From Aphelenchoides besseyi (taxonomy: Eukaryota; Nematoda; Chromadorea; Rhabditida; Aphelenchoididae), in NCBI GenBank assembly GCA_024699855.1, contig JAMPIQ010000001.1, positions 10,540,001-10,604,000 on the forward strand: a stretch of 64,000 nucleotides of DNA. Direction: 5' to 3'. Positions 15,089-25,991 of the stretch are shown piece after piece. Position numbers and translations under genes: made by a program. The notes under the pieces are model-generated. The model was not told the origin of the DNA, ran no database searches, and saw only the letters and a program-made list of their open reading frames with translations. Numbering within the stretch: position 1 is the stretch's first letter; each line of letters opens with the position of its first letter.

Positions 15089-16033
15089 TTAGATGCGTTT
15101 GTGCTGTCCCAAGAACGAGTGACATTGCGGACAAACGTGCTCGGCATCCTGCAGTCGCATTTAAGTCACGATTCTTTGTTAACTCACTTGGCAGTCGTCG
15201 ATGCAGACTTAAAATGATTGTTATTTAGTATTTGCAACGATTTCAACTCACATGGAACTAAACGATGGTCATTTCGCACTTTCACACTTCCACTCCGACA
15301 TTGCACCTCAAAGAATATGCATATTTAGAAGCAACTGCGATGTCATTTTAGCGACATCGAAAATTATTGCATGTTCTCGAGGTTGCAAGTGACGAAGTAC
15401 AAGTGTGAAAACACGAATGTCTCACTCAAACAACATCCAAGAACACAGCTGTAGATGTAGAAAATAATGGCAGTTAATGAAGTTAAGACCTACCCGAAGA
15501 TAACGCAACCAGCACAAATAAGCCAAGTCAATAATCCGGGAGTGTAACTAAATTGACCTAAATCTTCGCAAATTTAATTTAAGTTACCGAACTTGAGTAA
15601 TGACCTAAAATCAGGAATGATCATTCTTTTCAGCTCAAAACCACTCACTTGATGTCCACAATGAGGACAAGTAACGTTGACCGGTCGAGAACCTTAACTT
15701 CGGTTGGAAACAACAAACTGATAGTACAAACCATAAGCCGGATCAGCAACATAGACGTATGGTTGTTGTTGAGGTTGTCCATGATGTACGTGAACATCTG
15801 AAATACTGTGTCATCACACTTTCTAACTGAGAACTCACGAGCTTGCGGTTGACTTGGATATGGTGCCGCTCCACTCATGTTTGGATGCGGTCCTCCGGAT
15901 TCGTGATGCGGATACATCGGAGAATGATGTTGTTTGTCTTCTTCTGCAAAAGATGAGCAATCAAAACATTTGACTGCGCGTTACCTGGTGCTGAAGCAAC
16001 GTAAGGCGGTGGTCCGACGCTAGGATTTGCCAT
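15089..16033 (-). CDS. LITAF-like (CDIP1/LITAF) zinc membrane-anchored protein with micro-exons
   Basis: LITAF-domain proteins sit on late endosomes and lysosomes through a hydrophobic hairpin flanked by two CxxC half-knuckles that bind zinc. The joined product is 147 aa: a Pro/Tyr-rich N-terminus with PPPYV and PSQPQ motifs, then NVTCPHCGHQV, the insert YTPGLLTWLICAGCVIFG, GCCLIPFCIDDCQ and HVCPQCHSFLG. Ten exons were placed by splice signals: 16033-15985, 15943-15839, 15797-15732, 15692-15649, 15604-15588, 15547-15494, 15448-15426, 15257-15252, 15207-15188 and 15148-15089. They total 444 nt (148 codons) and keep one frame. Four are tiny (17, 23, 6 and 20 nt). Each is flanked by AG and GT, and the 6-nt exon supplies the conserved IPF of the family motif. 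Confidence 0.88.
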
Positions 16034-17151
16034 TTCAATTGATACCAGTTGACCCAAAGAGACTGAAATGTGAGTTATTTTTGATGACCCGAAAGTCGGT
16101 TGGAGCACGAAATTTGTGCTTCAGATTCTCACGCTCAAAATGGAAACTTGTGAGAAATTAAGCGGAAAACAGCGAAATGAATTCGCTCTTGTTTGAAGAA
16201 AAGAACAACCAATGAAAACGATTCATCGTTCCACACGTCCCGCAGCTCCGTTCTCGTGCTTATCACTCACACGTTTTCGGGAATGACGACGATAAAAGAC
16301 CGCAATGCAAATAAACGTCAAATCGATGGAAAACGAAGCAACCAAAGAAGGTGCGTTCGGATTACGCAAGTGCCAACTAGTCGATTGACTACGACGGCAG
16401 TTAAGGTCGATGACTAGTCACTCGAACACAAAAGCGGAGATTAAAGGTCTGAAATTGATAAAAATGACGAACTCGAGACATTCTGTTGGATAGAGAAGAA
16501 ATTTGACGGGCCGTTGAATCATTCGTATAAGCAATTGTTTTGGAAATACACGCCTAAAAACAGAAATCAAAGCGAATCAGCTGAGGACCATCAACAAGCT
16601 CCTTCCGAGTTGTTTGATAGTCTTTAACTTGTGACTTAGTAGTCATCAAGACCCCCTAGCTTACTCCTTGCAGAGCTGCTGATTTGCTGCTCAAAAGCTT
16701 AAGATTATAACTCAATAAAAAACTCTTTATTTCGAATAAAATGCAAGTCAATTTACACGATCGTACTGCCACGATGATCCTAGCCTACAGTGACTTAGAA
16801 AGCAAAATAACTGTCGAGTGTGTGAAAGAAGCTAAGAGCTAATTGGGAAAATAGGTAACTGAATGAAAGGAAACGAAACAAAGAAATGACGTTGAAGTCA
16901 ATGAAAGTTGAAGACTCATGGCCGCTAACATGATCCCAACGCGTGCTCGAGAACTCGAAAGATTAGAATACGAAAATTTGCTTTGTGCTCTTCGGTTCGA
17001 CACGTTGAATCGTGGCGGCAATGAAATTAGAATAACTGAGCTCAAAATAAATATATAGAGGGCAAGTTAGAAGCGGTCGAGGTACTCGGGAGTCAAAATG
17101 AATCGGATTGGACGTTTACATAACTAGTTACTACGTCAACTCTAGAGAGTT
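16034..17151. other. Intergenic, no gene seen
   Basis: About 1.1 kb with short frames only. It probably holds the LITAF promoter on one side and the 3' UTR of the BED-finger gene on the other. No repeats or RNA genes were seen. Confidence 0.5.
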
Positions 17152-17927
17152 TCATTGATTGAACTGACTGTCGTTGAAATGCGTTGGTTCATTCGTTGCA
17201 TAGAGAACTTGACCTATGAGAGCTTGAATTCGTTCACGTGTTTGATGGGCCTGTCGTTCGTCCATTTGGTTTAATTGAGCCACGACCATTTTGCCGAAGT
17301 AGTCGTTCACGGCCTGCGTTGACGAGTTCATGTCACCGCCAGTATTACCGATCATTGTGTCTGTCTTATCGCTCTCGGCATTCGAATTTGATGGCATCAA
17401 TCGCATGAGATTTATGCGCATATCATTGTCCGTCTGATCGTCCACATCTCCGGTCAAATTCTGCAGTTCGTCGTGTTCGTACTCGTATTGAACGTTTTCG
17501 TGTAAATGCGCTCCATTTGTGTTAGGATTCAAGCAGTGAACCTCGACGGTCTCCGTGACACCGTTGTTGTTGTCTCCATTCGTGTGTTTGTTCTTCTGCA
17601 ACAGCAAAGTTGTCGGTTAGGTCGTGTACTCACTTGTCTCGACCATTTCATTGACATTCCCCGACCGAATTGACTCCTTAACTCCTTCGATATCTCCTTG
17701 TGATGATGATCTAAATGAGACCTAAATGAACAAAAAATAAACGACAAATAACTCTCAACCCAACCAAAGAAACTTCGTCGATGAACCATTGGCTCGTTTC
17801 ACAAATGCATTTTTACAACCGTCGATTTGACATTCTAAAATCGTTCACAGTTCAATGGAAATCAAACTAACAACTCACCGGCACCGCCTTGTGTTTTTTT
17901 AAAGTACTGCCAAGCTTCGCTAACCAT
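17152..17927 (-). CDS. BED zinc-finger DNA-binding protein with BESS-like C-terminus
   Basis: Probable nuclear DNA-binding factor. The start ATG at 17925-17927 leads into a BED finger: SEAWQYFKKTQGGA, then (after an intron near 17847-17873) CQIDGCKNAF with the zinc cysteines, then after a second intron FLWSHLDHHHKE, which gives the histidine half of the finger and matches the nLW.HL..hH pattern. The middle is acidic and Asn-rich. The C-terminus (DYFGKMVVAQLNQMDERQA then RERIQALIGQVLYA) resembles the BESS or BESS-like protein-interaction motif found with MADF and BED domains. The stop is TGA at 17152-17154. About 210 aa. An upstream exon cannot be excluded. Confidence 0.7.
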
Positions 17928-18403
17928 ACGACCACTGTGGCCAATTCCCGTGTTTGGCCGCTGCGAGCGGCCCAATTCGCGATCTTCGTGCAATTGGGAG
18001 ATTGTCGTCGTCAACGCGCAAAAACGTCTTCAAACGTTGACGAACGGACAAAACAATAAAACAAATTTCGACGTGAAGGTCGTTCGGCAGCAGAGAACCG
18101 CACGAATCGAAGTGCAACGTTTCGCCACTTCGCTTCATGTGTTTTCGCCGAGTTCCCATGTGGATTGGAAAAGTGGTTTTCGAGTTCAACGATAAAACAT
18201 TTGATTGCTTCGTTGAGATCGACATGCGATTCCCGGGGGCGATTCCGACCAAAAAGTTTAATGTCGGAAGATGGATCGATCGAAATCACTTCCACGTTAA
18301 TTTGTGTTTTGTAGTTTGTTCCTTTCGCTTATCAAACGTGTACAATCGTTGCTGCAGAGAACATTGACGATAACAATCGAGAGAAAACGGCCGATAAGCT
18401 ACA
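17928..18403. other. Divergent promoter region between the BED-finger gene and LACTB2
   Basis: About 475 bp between two divergent starts. Frames on both strands look like chance openings. No TATA box was seen close to either start. Confidence 0.4.
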
Positions 18404-19513
18404 ATGATCGGTCGTCTACGAAACCGACTTGACTACGCGCTCTCGGCTGCTGCCTATTTCATTAGCAAGTACACGCGCAGTGGAATGTCGACGACTTTGG
18501 CTTCATTGGCTGACGTTGAACAGCTCTCGCCGCGTGTGATTCGAATCCTCGGACAGAATGCCGGACCCTTCACACTTCAGGGAACCAACACCTACTTGGT
18601 CGGAACGGGTAAAAAGTTGGTGTTGTTTTTGTTGTTATTCTTCTTTTCATTGGCGACTTCTGATTGATTGCTTTTAGAAAAGTTCTGATCGACACCGGCG
18701 ATCAAAATGTTCCGCGTTACATCGAACAGCTGAAAAAAGCACTCGGCGATTCAACACTCGATTGCATTGTGATAACTCATTGGCACGAAGATCATGTCGG
18801 TGGGATTCCCGATGTGAAGCGTTTGGTTGGCGACTGTCCGATCTACAAAATCAAACGATCAGAAGATGGCAGCGATTTGGCAGACGAATGCACGTGAGTT
18901 GTTCGAATGAATTGTGAGAACTTGTGTTCTAGATACGTTGAAAATGGACATGAGATTCGCGTCGAAGGTGCAACTTTGCGTTTAATTCACACTCCCGGTC
19001 ATACGATCGATCATGCCGTTTTGTGGTTGGACGAGGACCAGACGTTGTTCAGCGGCGATTGTGTTTTGGGCGAAGGATCTGCGGTGTTCGAGTGTCTGCA
19101 CACGTACATGAACAGTTTGAATGTTCTGTTGGACTTGAAAGCAAAGACCATTTATCCAGGTTGTTTTGCTTTCTTTCTCTCTTCATATTTGAGTTTTAGG
19201 ACACGGAAAAGTGATCGAAAATCCGCATCAAAAGATCACCGAGTACATTGCCCATCGATTGAAACGAGAAGAGCAGATTGTCGAGACATTGGAGCGAATG
19301 AAACGAGCAACATCAATGGATCTGACTAATCAGATTTACACAGTAAGTAATCTCCGACCTTTCGACATGCGTTCTTTTATTCAGGAGGTACCGTGGTCAT
19401 TGAAAATAGCGGCGTTGGAAAACGTGAAGCATCACTTAACAAAACTGTGCAAAGACGGACGCGTTCGAGAAGTATCGAACGACACCTACGAACCTATTCG
19501 CGGCAAACAGTGA
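18404..19513 (+). CDS. LACTB2: LACTB2-like metallo-beta-lactamase endoribonuclease
   Basis: LACTB2 is a metallo-beta-lactamase-fold nuclease; in vertebrates it cuts single-stranded RNA in mitochondria. The window protein has a short N-terminal extension (first about 45 residues, basic and Ala-rich, possibly a targeting sequence). The core follows: [40 protein letters not shown], the zinc motif [42 protein letters not shown] and the C-terminal winged-helix region ([18 protein letters not shown]). Four introns are visible (near 18610-18678, 18893-18932, 19161-19199 and 19342-19384). About 305 aa against the usual 288. All metal ligands are present. Confidence 0.92.
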
Positions 19514-21403
19514 GATTGATTTCCCTATACTTCTAATAATCTTAAAGAAATGACTATTTTTAAAAGCAAATAAACAAAAGGCGATTAAGTTGAACAGCTC
19601 CGAAATCGAAGCTATCTAAGGAATTGAACAGATTTATTCAAAGTCCAAGCATAATGACAATGCTGATAGTTGCGTTAAATACTATAAAATTCTTTTGACA
19701 GTAAGCAAAAGATGTGGATTTAAGTCTCATTAAAACTATTCAAATTGTTGAAAAAAGCGATCGTCGCTTGAGAAACAAACACAATGCTCATCGAATCTCG
19801 TTTATTAGAAAGGACAACAAAGTTTGATTCTTGTCAGTAAACTCTCCTTTATGTTTTACTGTGATCAGAGGGGTGGACGATCTTTAGTGTCTTGACTTTC
19901 TAACGCCCAAACTTTCTTCCATCCAAAGGCATTCCACTGAAACACGCTTAAATAAATCCGTGGCTCACTTTTACCTTCAACTTGAGGGCCATCAACCTCA
20001 GAGTTCCCAAGCAATGCAGACGCAAAAGATCAGCTGGTGCGCCAAATTTCAACGCACTGCAAATGCACCGGTGGAGCCGAAAATCAATTTCGCACGATCG
20101 AAAGTGGTCTCCACCTTTTGGTTTTTTGGGTAGGTGAAAGCGTACGATCGCTTCTCAAGGATCTAAACCCCTCAAGAATACAGAAATCATCGAATGCAAA
20201 CTTACGACCTCAAGGCAACAACTAGAACTTTACTTTAATCTCATTTCCCTAACAATCTTGGCGGGGCTTAAGGAAACGCAACCTTCCCGATGTCGTTACA
20301 CCAAAAGAAAAGTTGTAATCTCAGCAAGCATCCTTTCAAGAGGTCACCTTCCAAATGCTCTCCCACCAACAATCACTTGAAAGTGAGTTCTTGCTCTCAA
20401 TCTCATTTTTCCGTTTACCTTTGGATAAGCACTCGGTCATTCCACGAGCTGAAATTCAAGGGTACAGATCAATGTGCTGATTTAGGTACTGGAACCACGA
20501 TCGAAGTTCGAGTTCCAAACCCTCAAACTTACGTTCCATTGCACCTCTGCGACCAATCTCAATCGATGGACTTGACCAAGTACTAAAACCGAGGGACAAA
20601 CATCCAAGCAATTCGAGCTGAAATCAACGACAATTATTTCACAGCAATCAGGACGATCAACAAACCGACTGCATCGAACAAGATGTCGCAAGAAGTTATT
20701 GCGACGGATGGAAGCGGTTGTTTATTGCGGAAAACAGCTGAAGATAAAGCGGACTCGGTTGGACCGCAGAGTGGAAAAAGACTGAATGCGAGGAAGATGA
20801 GAACACCCTCTCCTTTTATACGAGAAAAAAAGTTTGCATAAGTGACCTCGACTAACAACTTGCCAATGTGATAGGAGTTCGGAAGAGGATTCACGAGTTT
20901 TCCCGACAAAAGAATCTTGTTTCACATTCGACACGCAACAACGAAATACGACGCGACCGTTTCTCTCCGTAGTTTCCACTCAAATTGACTTCAGTAATCG
21001 ACTTCCAAAAATGATCGAAACTGCTTTCATTTTTTATCGCTAGTTTTGGTCTTATACTTCTCAGCTTGTGGTCTCGATGAAAACGGGGACTGAGAAGAAG
21101 CGTCATTACACAATTCTGCTGAACAAGCCGTCAATTCACTATGACGATCAAACAAAGTCGCGACCGCTTATTCCGACCTTCTAGTCACTGGTCGAATAAC
21201 TCGAGGGTAATCTTCATGAAGATCGATTTCATTAAGAGAGCAAAGTTAATGGCAACTGTGATCTGCCTTACTACCAATCAGAGTCAACTGATTGGTCTCC
21301 TGTGACCATCAGTCTCCAGTGATGACTTGCTTGTTGCACTTCGCCAACGAAGAGCGGAAGTTTTGGCGCGTCAAAATTTCGAGTTTTGAGGGTTTTTGTT
21401 GAA
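19514..21403. other. 1.9 kb without a recognisable gene
   Basis: Only short open frames occur. The clearest signal is a TATAAAAGG on the minus strand at 20812-20820 followed by a possible initiator. The minus frame downstream of it (to 20634) ends in a hydrophobic stretch but lacks an ATG. This could be an unannotated small gene or non-coding transcript. Confidence 0.35.
20812..20820 (-). promoter_or_regulatory. Possible TATA box (minus strand)
   Basis: Minus-strand TATAAAAGG with a TCAGT initiator-like element about 30 nt downstream. No convincing coding region follows, so this is only a candidate core promoter. Confidence 0.3.
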
Positions 21404-22828
21404 ATGGAGGAATCACAAGAAAAAACGAACAACTTCCTTCGAAATCGCTTCTTCGGCACCCATCTGCACGTGGAGGGAAACGAGTTTCTACACAGTGAGT
21501 TCATTGGGAAGATTCTGACGGACATTGCGAATCAACATGTGAGTTTCTTCTGGATTCGGTTGATTCTGTTCTTCAGGGTTATGAGTTGGTGGTCTCGAAT
21601 CTGCGCGGCTTTTCGTCCAAAAACCCCGAACGTGTTTGGACTCAACGGCTCTTCGATCGTTTCGACTTTTGTGGAACGGCCGATTTGCGCAGTTTGGCCG
21701 TTTGCTTCGACGATTGGCACTCCGAAGACGACGATCGTAGATGTGTGATTGTGCTTCAGAACGCGGAAGAGTTGGGGGCTTTCGTGCAGAAGTTCACTCA
21801 ACAGTTGTTTTCGATTGTCCACGAGGTTTCGAGTTCTCGTTTTCTGTTTTCATTGCTGGTTTCAGCGCTTCAATTTCCTCAAACTGATTACGTTGAGTCA
21901 TCTGAGTTGGGAGGCGTTGGCATCGTCGCTGATCAAGTACCCACTTCGATCAGTTAGCATGCAAACTCGTTTGCCTTTGAGTTTGAAGGGTCAGTAACTT
22001 ACTTTGTGTTTTCGCTTATGTTCGGATTTTCAGATCAATTGAAAGAAGAAATCAAAGAGCGTGGTTGGGATAACAACCGTAAGATCCCGTTGGTTAACGT
22101 GATCAACAGCTACATGCCGAGAAATCTGACTCCCATGTTTCTGAGCGAGCCCGTGGGTTTGAATTCTGTTCCAAGGTTACTGTCAATTTAGACGTCCAAA
22201 GATTCGACTTCGTATTCGGAGTTCGTCTACGACTTTGCTCCACAGCCGTCCGGACCCACGAGTTATCAGACGATGTCCGCTCAATCGACTTTGTTGCTCA
22301 TAGCCGCCTACTTCGCTTCTTACAATCCCAAGGATACCGACGAGCGGTTTTTTTTGGAGAGAAGAGAGACGCTAAAAGAGCGACGAAACGACTGTTAACT
22401 ACTTCCCGACCGAATCTGCACGAGTTGGGACCGAAATCGTTTCATTTGGATCGTTTGTCTCATCTCTACTCTCGTCTCTGTGCGACTCTCCTTTTAGACG
22501 ATTCCTTCGACGACTTGGATCTGAAAGTTCAGGTAAGAGTGAAGAGCAGAGATCTGAACGGCGTTTAGATTCCGTTTCTTTTGCACACGAACTATCTCGA
22601 GCTGACGAGTGACGTGAATAATTTGACGGCCCCGAAGTTCAGATGTGCGTGCTCGTTGGCGTCGATCGAAAAGATCTCCAAGTAAGTCCCAGGCCAACAA
22701 TCGTCTTAGATCTGATGTTTAGTTTGTTTTTCGAAAAGTATGTTCCGAAGCTTGGGAACCGTTTCACTGATGGGTTCCGGATGAGAGACTACCTGTTGGA
22801 TTTTGCTAACGAGAATAAAGCCCGTTAA
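21404..22828 (+). CDS. ORC5: Origin recognition complex subunit 5, ATPase motifs degenerate
   Basis: ORC5 is part of the six-subunit complex that marks replication origins in the nucleus. The C-terminal half identifies it: STLLLIAAYFASYNPKDTDERFF, LGPKSFHLDRLSHLY and LTAPKFRCACSLASIEKISK match conserved ORC5 segments in order. The N-terminal half should be an AAA+ domain. The position of Walker A reads VEGNEFLHSEFIGKIL and has no GxxxxGK(T/S), and the Walker B position reads CVIVLQNAEEL, with Gln where Asp is usual. About six short introns; product about 375 aa, shorter than the vertebrate 435. The ATG is at 21404 and the TAA at 22826-22828. One exon boundary near 22350-22400 is unclear. Confidence 0.85.
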
Positions 22829-23739
22829 ATTTCGAACAATGAACTTTTTTGAACTCTTGTTTGCTTTGAATCGCAAAGTCGAAAGAAACACTTCTAGTGG
22901 AACTCTCGAATAAGTCGCTGCTTTTGATGACAACAATCATTTAGTCCATAAAACGAAATACCAGGAACGGGTTACTGTCCAAATAATTGACCTTGTTTAA
23001 GAGAGATTGCACGAGGGTGCTAGTTGAACTAAAGGACAAGTCGAGATGTGAAATGTTGGCAAGGATTAACAACGGAATTCGGTCACCTTTTTAGCTTATA
23101 CCTTTCAACGACTACGGTGCTAATGGGCGAGATATTTGAAAGGCGATGTAACAATGGAAGAGTGAATCTGCATGTGAAAGGTGGAGTCTTGCAGTGAACA
23201 GAAAGCCCTTCCTCAACCGCCCAAGTAATTAATCACTAATGTGCGTATTTGGACAACCGAAAGAGAGTGTTTGGTTGTTGATGTAAACATGCGACAACAA
23301 GCTCAGACTCGGAACCGGACATTCAAACTCTCGGGTTGTTCTAAACGTTCGCTTTATTGTGAAAACTGGAACGATTCTCAGAAATCTGCTCGACAACTTC
23401 TAGACTGGTCATTAAGCTACGTTTAGAGGTTCCTTACGAAGTTGATTCGAAGAAAGGTTTCCTTTTCGAGCGATTAGTTCCCGACAATTCCTTTTGCTAC
23501 CACCGCGTTCATTGATCATTTTTGTGTTAGCTGCACTTCTGCTTGTCACACTAGTTCACACAAATAGATCTTCGTTTTTTGCTCACTAGACTTGTAATGG
23601 ATGTCGAAATTGAGTGTTCAATTCACTAACAATCGCAAAACTTCAGCAGCTGGACGATCAACAACCGGGATTTGAATACCAATCAGTCGAACAGTCGACT
23701 GTCAAAAATAATTTAATCCCTTTTCACAGTACATTCGAC
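22829..23739. other. Intergenic, nothing recognised
   Basis: About 0.9 kb between ORC5 and the Leu-rich secreted gene. Only short frames are present. The right end holds the promoter of the next gene. Confidence 0.5.
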
Positions 23740-23747
23740 TATAAAAG
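23740..23747 (+). promoter_or_regulatory. TATA box of the Leu-rich secreted protein gene
   Basis: TATAAAAG lies 40 nt before the ATG at 23780, which leaves a 5' UTR of only about 10 nt if transcription starts about 30 nt downstream. A strong TATA box fits a highly expressed tissue-specific secreted product. Confidence 0.65.
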
Positions 23748-23779
23748 CAGCCGGTCACTATCGAACATCACCAATCAAA

Positions 23780-24494
23780 ATGTCTCGTTCTTCGATTGCC
23801 ATCTTCTTTTCTCTTCTCGTCGTCTCGACTCACGCTCTTCCAGTGGGTAACAGTCAGGGATCTCCATTGCTCGGCAATCTCGTCGGAAATGTTCTGGGAA
23901 CCGTGGATGGAGTGGCTGGAAACGCTCAGCCAGTGGTTGGTGAGGTCACCGGTCTGTTGGGCGGCTGCAAACAACCCGGAGCTTTGACCAAGATCGTCAA
24001 ACTGCTCAACCTGCCCGGAACCGTCGATCCGGCCCAATTCGTCCAATTGCTTTCGATTCTGACTCAATTGGACTCCATTCTCACTCAGATCACCTGCACC
24101 GTTGACTCGTTGTTGCCGTTGGAAGGTGGCAGTGGATCGGGCAGTGGTCTTGATGGACTGCTGGAGGAGTTGAGAACAATCCTGAACATTCCATCAAACG
24201 TCGACTTGGTTCCCTTCCTTCAACGATTGTTGGCGGCCGTCGAGAAGCTTTTGGATCAGTTGCTCGGAAATGTCAGCGGACTGTTGGATCAACTCTTGGG
24301 CGATGTCACCGGTTTGGTCGGTGAGTGGAGTGGTCGACATCTTGAATCCCGTCTTGAACAATCTCACCGGATTGTTGGGAATCCCAGAGGGTGTGTTGCC
24401 GTTGGATTTCATTCAACAACTGATTCCCCAGTTGCAAAAGGTTCTCGACCAACTTCTCGGTCAATTGGGATCGGGATTGCCGGTCGGATTGTAG
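23780..24494 (+). CDS. Leu/Gly/Val-rich secreted protein, frame interrupted near 24320
   Basis: The start is a clear signal peptide (SSIAIFFSLLVVSTHALP). The mature protein is rich in Leu, Gly, Val and Gln and low in charge. It contains repeated amphipathic units of the type LLGNLVGNVLGTVDG, VTGLLGG, LLDQLLGNVSGLLDQLLG and VLDQLLGQLGSG. It has no intron, unlike nearly all neighbours. The frame from 23780 is good until about 24320. The matching repeat text then continues in another frame (VVDILNPVLNNLTGLLGIPE) to the TAG at 24492-24494, so a +4 or +1 shift (GTGAGTGG) interrupts it. About 237 aa if bridged. The family was not recognised. The composition suggests a surface-active or structural secreted protein. 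Confidence 0.6.
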
Positions 24495-25517
24495 ATCATT
24501 TAGTCGAATAAACATTATCAGCATAGATATGATTATAAGCTCCACTCTAAATGAGTCGAACAATCCAAAATTATAACCACTGATGGGTGGTTGTTTTGAC
24601 TAACCTCAAGTTGGGTCAAATAGACGACAAATAAATTGATTGGAGTTGCTAGAAGTCTCTTAACTGCACTTCAGTTGACGGAAAAAACGCTTTTGAGCGG
24701 ACAGTTCGACCGCTCAGTTACTTCTCTTTCTTTCTGTCTGTTTTGTGAACAACCAAAAAGAGCACATGGACGATAGAGAGCAACCGATGAGTTGAGCAAA
24801 AAGCACTCTACCCATCGATCTTCCAGTAGCTTGTAGATAGAAAATCGAGTTCAATCGACTGAATCATTAGGTACATAAGCCTACAAAAAGGTTAGTAACT
24901 AAAACGACAAAAGTCATGTACTTTAATTTTGGATGGCTTTGTCTCTAGAGGTGAAGCAAATAACTTGGAGCCAGTGATCTGAATTCGAAAGACAGTCAAT
25001 TGGAGAGCTCTATAACGGTCACGAGCGAAAAGAACCCGTTCAGAACATGCAATTTGTATGTGATCAAAAGCTGCACCCTAAAAGCAACTCTGCTTCTCAG
25101 TCTTCGTTTACATGCTGGACAAATGTTCGCATTTGTAGCTTCACAAATGGCAATCGGTAATCTGGAGTTTGGACTGTATACAAAACAACGTAAATTGCGA
25201 AAGAACGAAAACGTCTCACTAAAATTGGCAGCCAAAGATCGCCGTTGAGCGCCAACTAAAACTCCCTTCCGCCAAGAAATCAAATTGCTCAGTCAATGGA
25301 TGTGCCCAATGATGTCTACTTGCAATGTTTAAATAAACAGATCTGAACTTCAGATGTTTTTAATGAAAGCCGGTTGGTGTTGTAGTCGTTAGGTTCTGAT
25401 TTCAACGTCTTCATTGGTTTTGTTCTTATGCTTGATTCCTTGGACTCAAAATAATTGATTGATAAACGTTTAAAAAACAAATTTTTTTCTGTACACAATC
25501 GTCTACATAAACAATCT
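24495..25517. other. Intergenic, nothing recognised
   Basis: About 1 kb with short frames only. The left edge carries an AATAAA near 24510 for the preceding gene. Confidence 0.45.
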
Positions 25518-25991
25518 TCAAGCTGTGAATTCAAAACAGCTATTTGCAGTCTCGACATCGTCTTCTCCGGCATTCGTACGTGACACATTGGTCGTCTGTG
25601 GATTGGGCGTTAGAGTAATCGCCCGTCCTCCTTGTTGATGGTTTTTGCTGAAAGACGTCAATAAGAATAAGAAAATGACTCACGTTGTCACCACTCCGAG
25701 CAGTGATCGTCCCCCAACAGCCGACAAAGTGGACGCCAAAACACTGGGAGTAATGGAAGAGATGCTACAGCAACAACAAATAATGACTCCAATGAAAACC
25801 TCTAGAGCCATACCACGTGCCTTATCACGATCGTATGAATTTTCATTGTCATGCGGATATTCATATGAATGGCTATAGTTAAAAGTCGATTGGTTTATTA
25901 CGCTCGAGTTAAACAAAAAACTTACGTATTGAATGCCTCAACAACTTCAAACATCAGCGAAATCGAAGCGAAAACGATCAAAAGAAACATT
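25518..25991 (-). CDS. Small type I membrane protein with Cys cluster
   Basis: Three exons on the minus strand. Exon 1 (ATG at 25989-25991) is a signal peptide (FLLIVFASISLMFEVVEA). After an intron (donor at about 25927) exon 2 gives a short ectodomain rich in Tyr, His and Asp and then a membrane segment beginning ALEVFIGVIICCCCSISS with four adjacent cysteines. The final exon, joined through a GTGAGT...TTTCAG intron at about 25632-25683, is a Thr/Asn/Gln-rich tail ending at the TGA at 25518-25520. Total about 120 aa. The layout (signal, short ectodomain, Cys-rich membrane-proximal segment, polar tail) resembles Shisa-like adaptors, but the ectodomain lacks their cysteine knot, so no name is given. 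Confidence 0.6.

Noticed and set aside
15645..15917. Minus-strand frame read straight through the LITAF exons
   Set aside because: It reads through introns and loses the CxxC motifs; the spliced frame keeps the whole LITAF domain.
24318..24327. A 10-nt GT...AG intron restoring the Leu-rich gene frame
   Set aside because: The removal fits the frame exactly, but 10 nt is far below the size a spliceosome can handle; a 4-nt duplication or sequence error is simpler.
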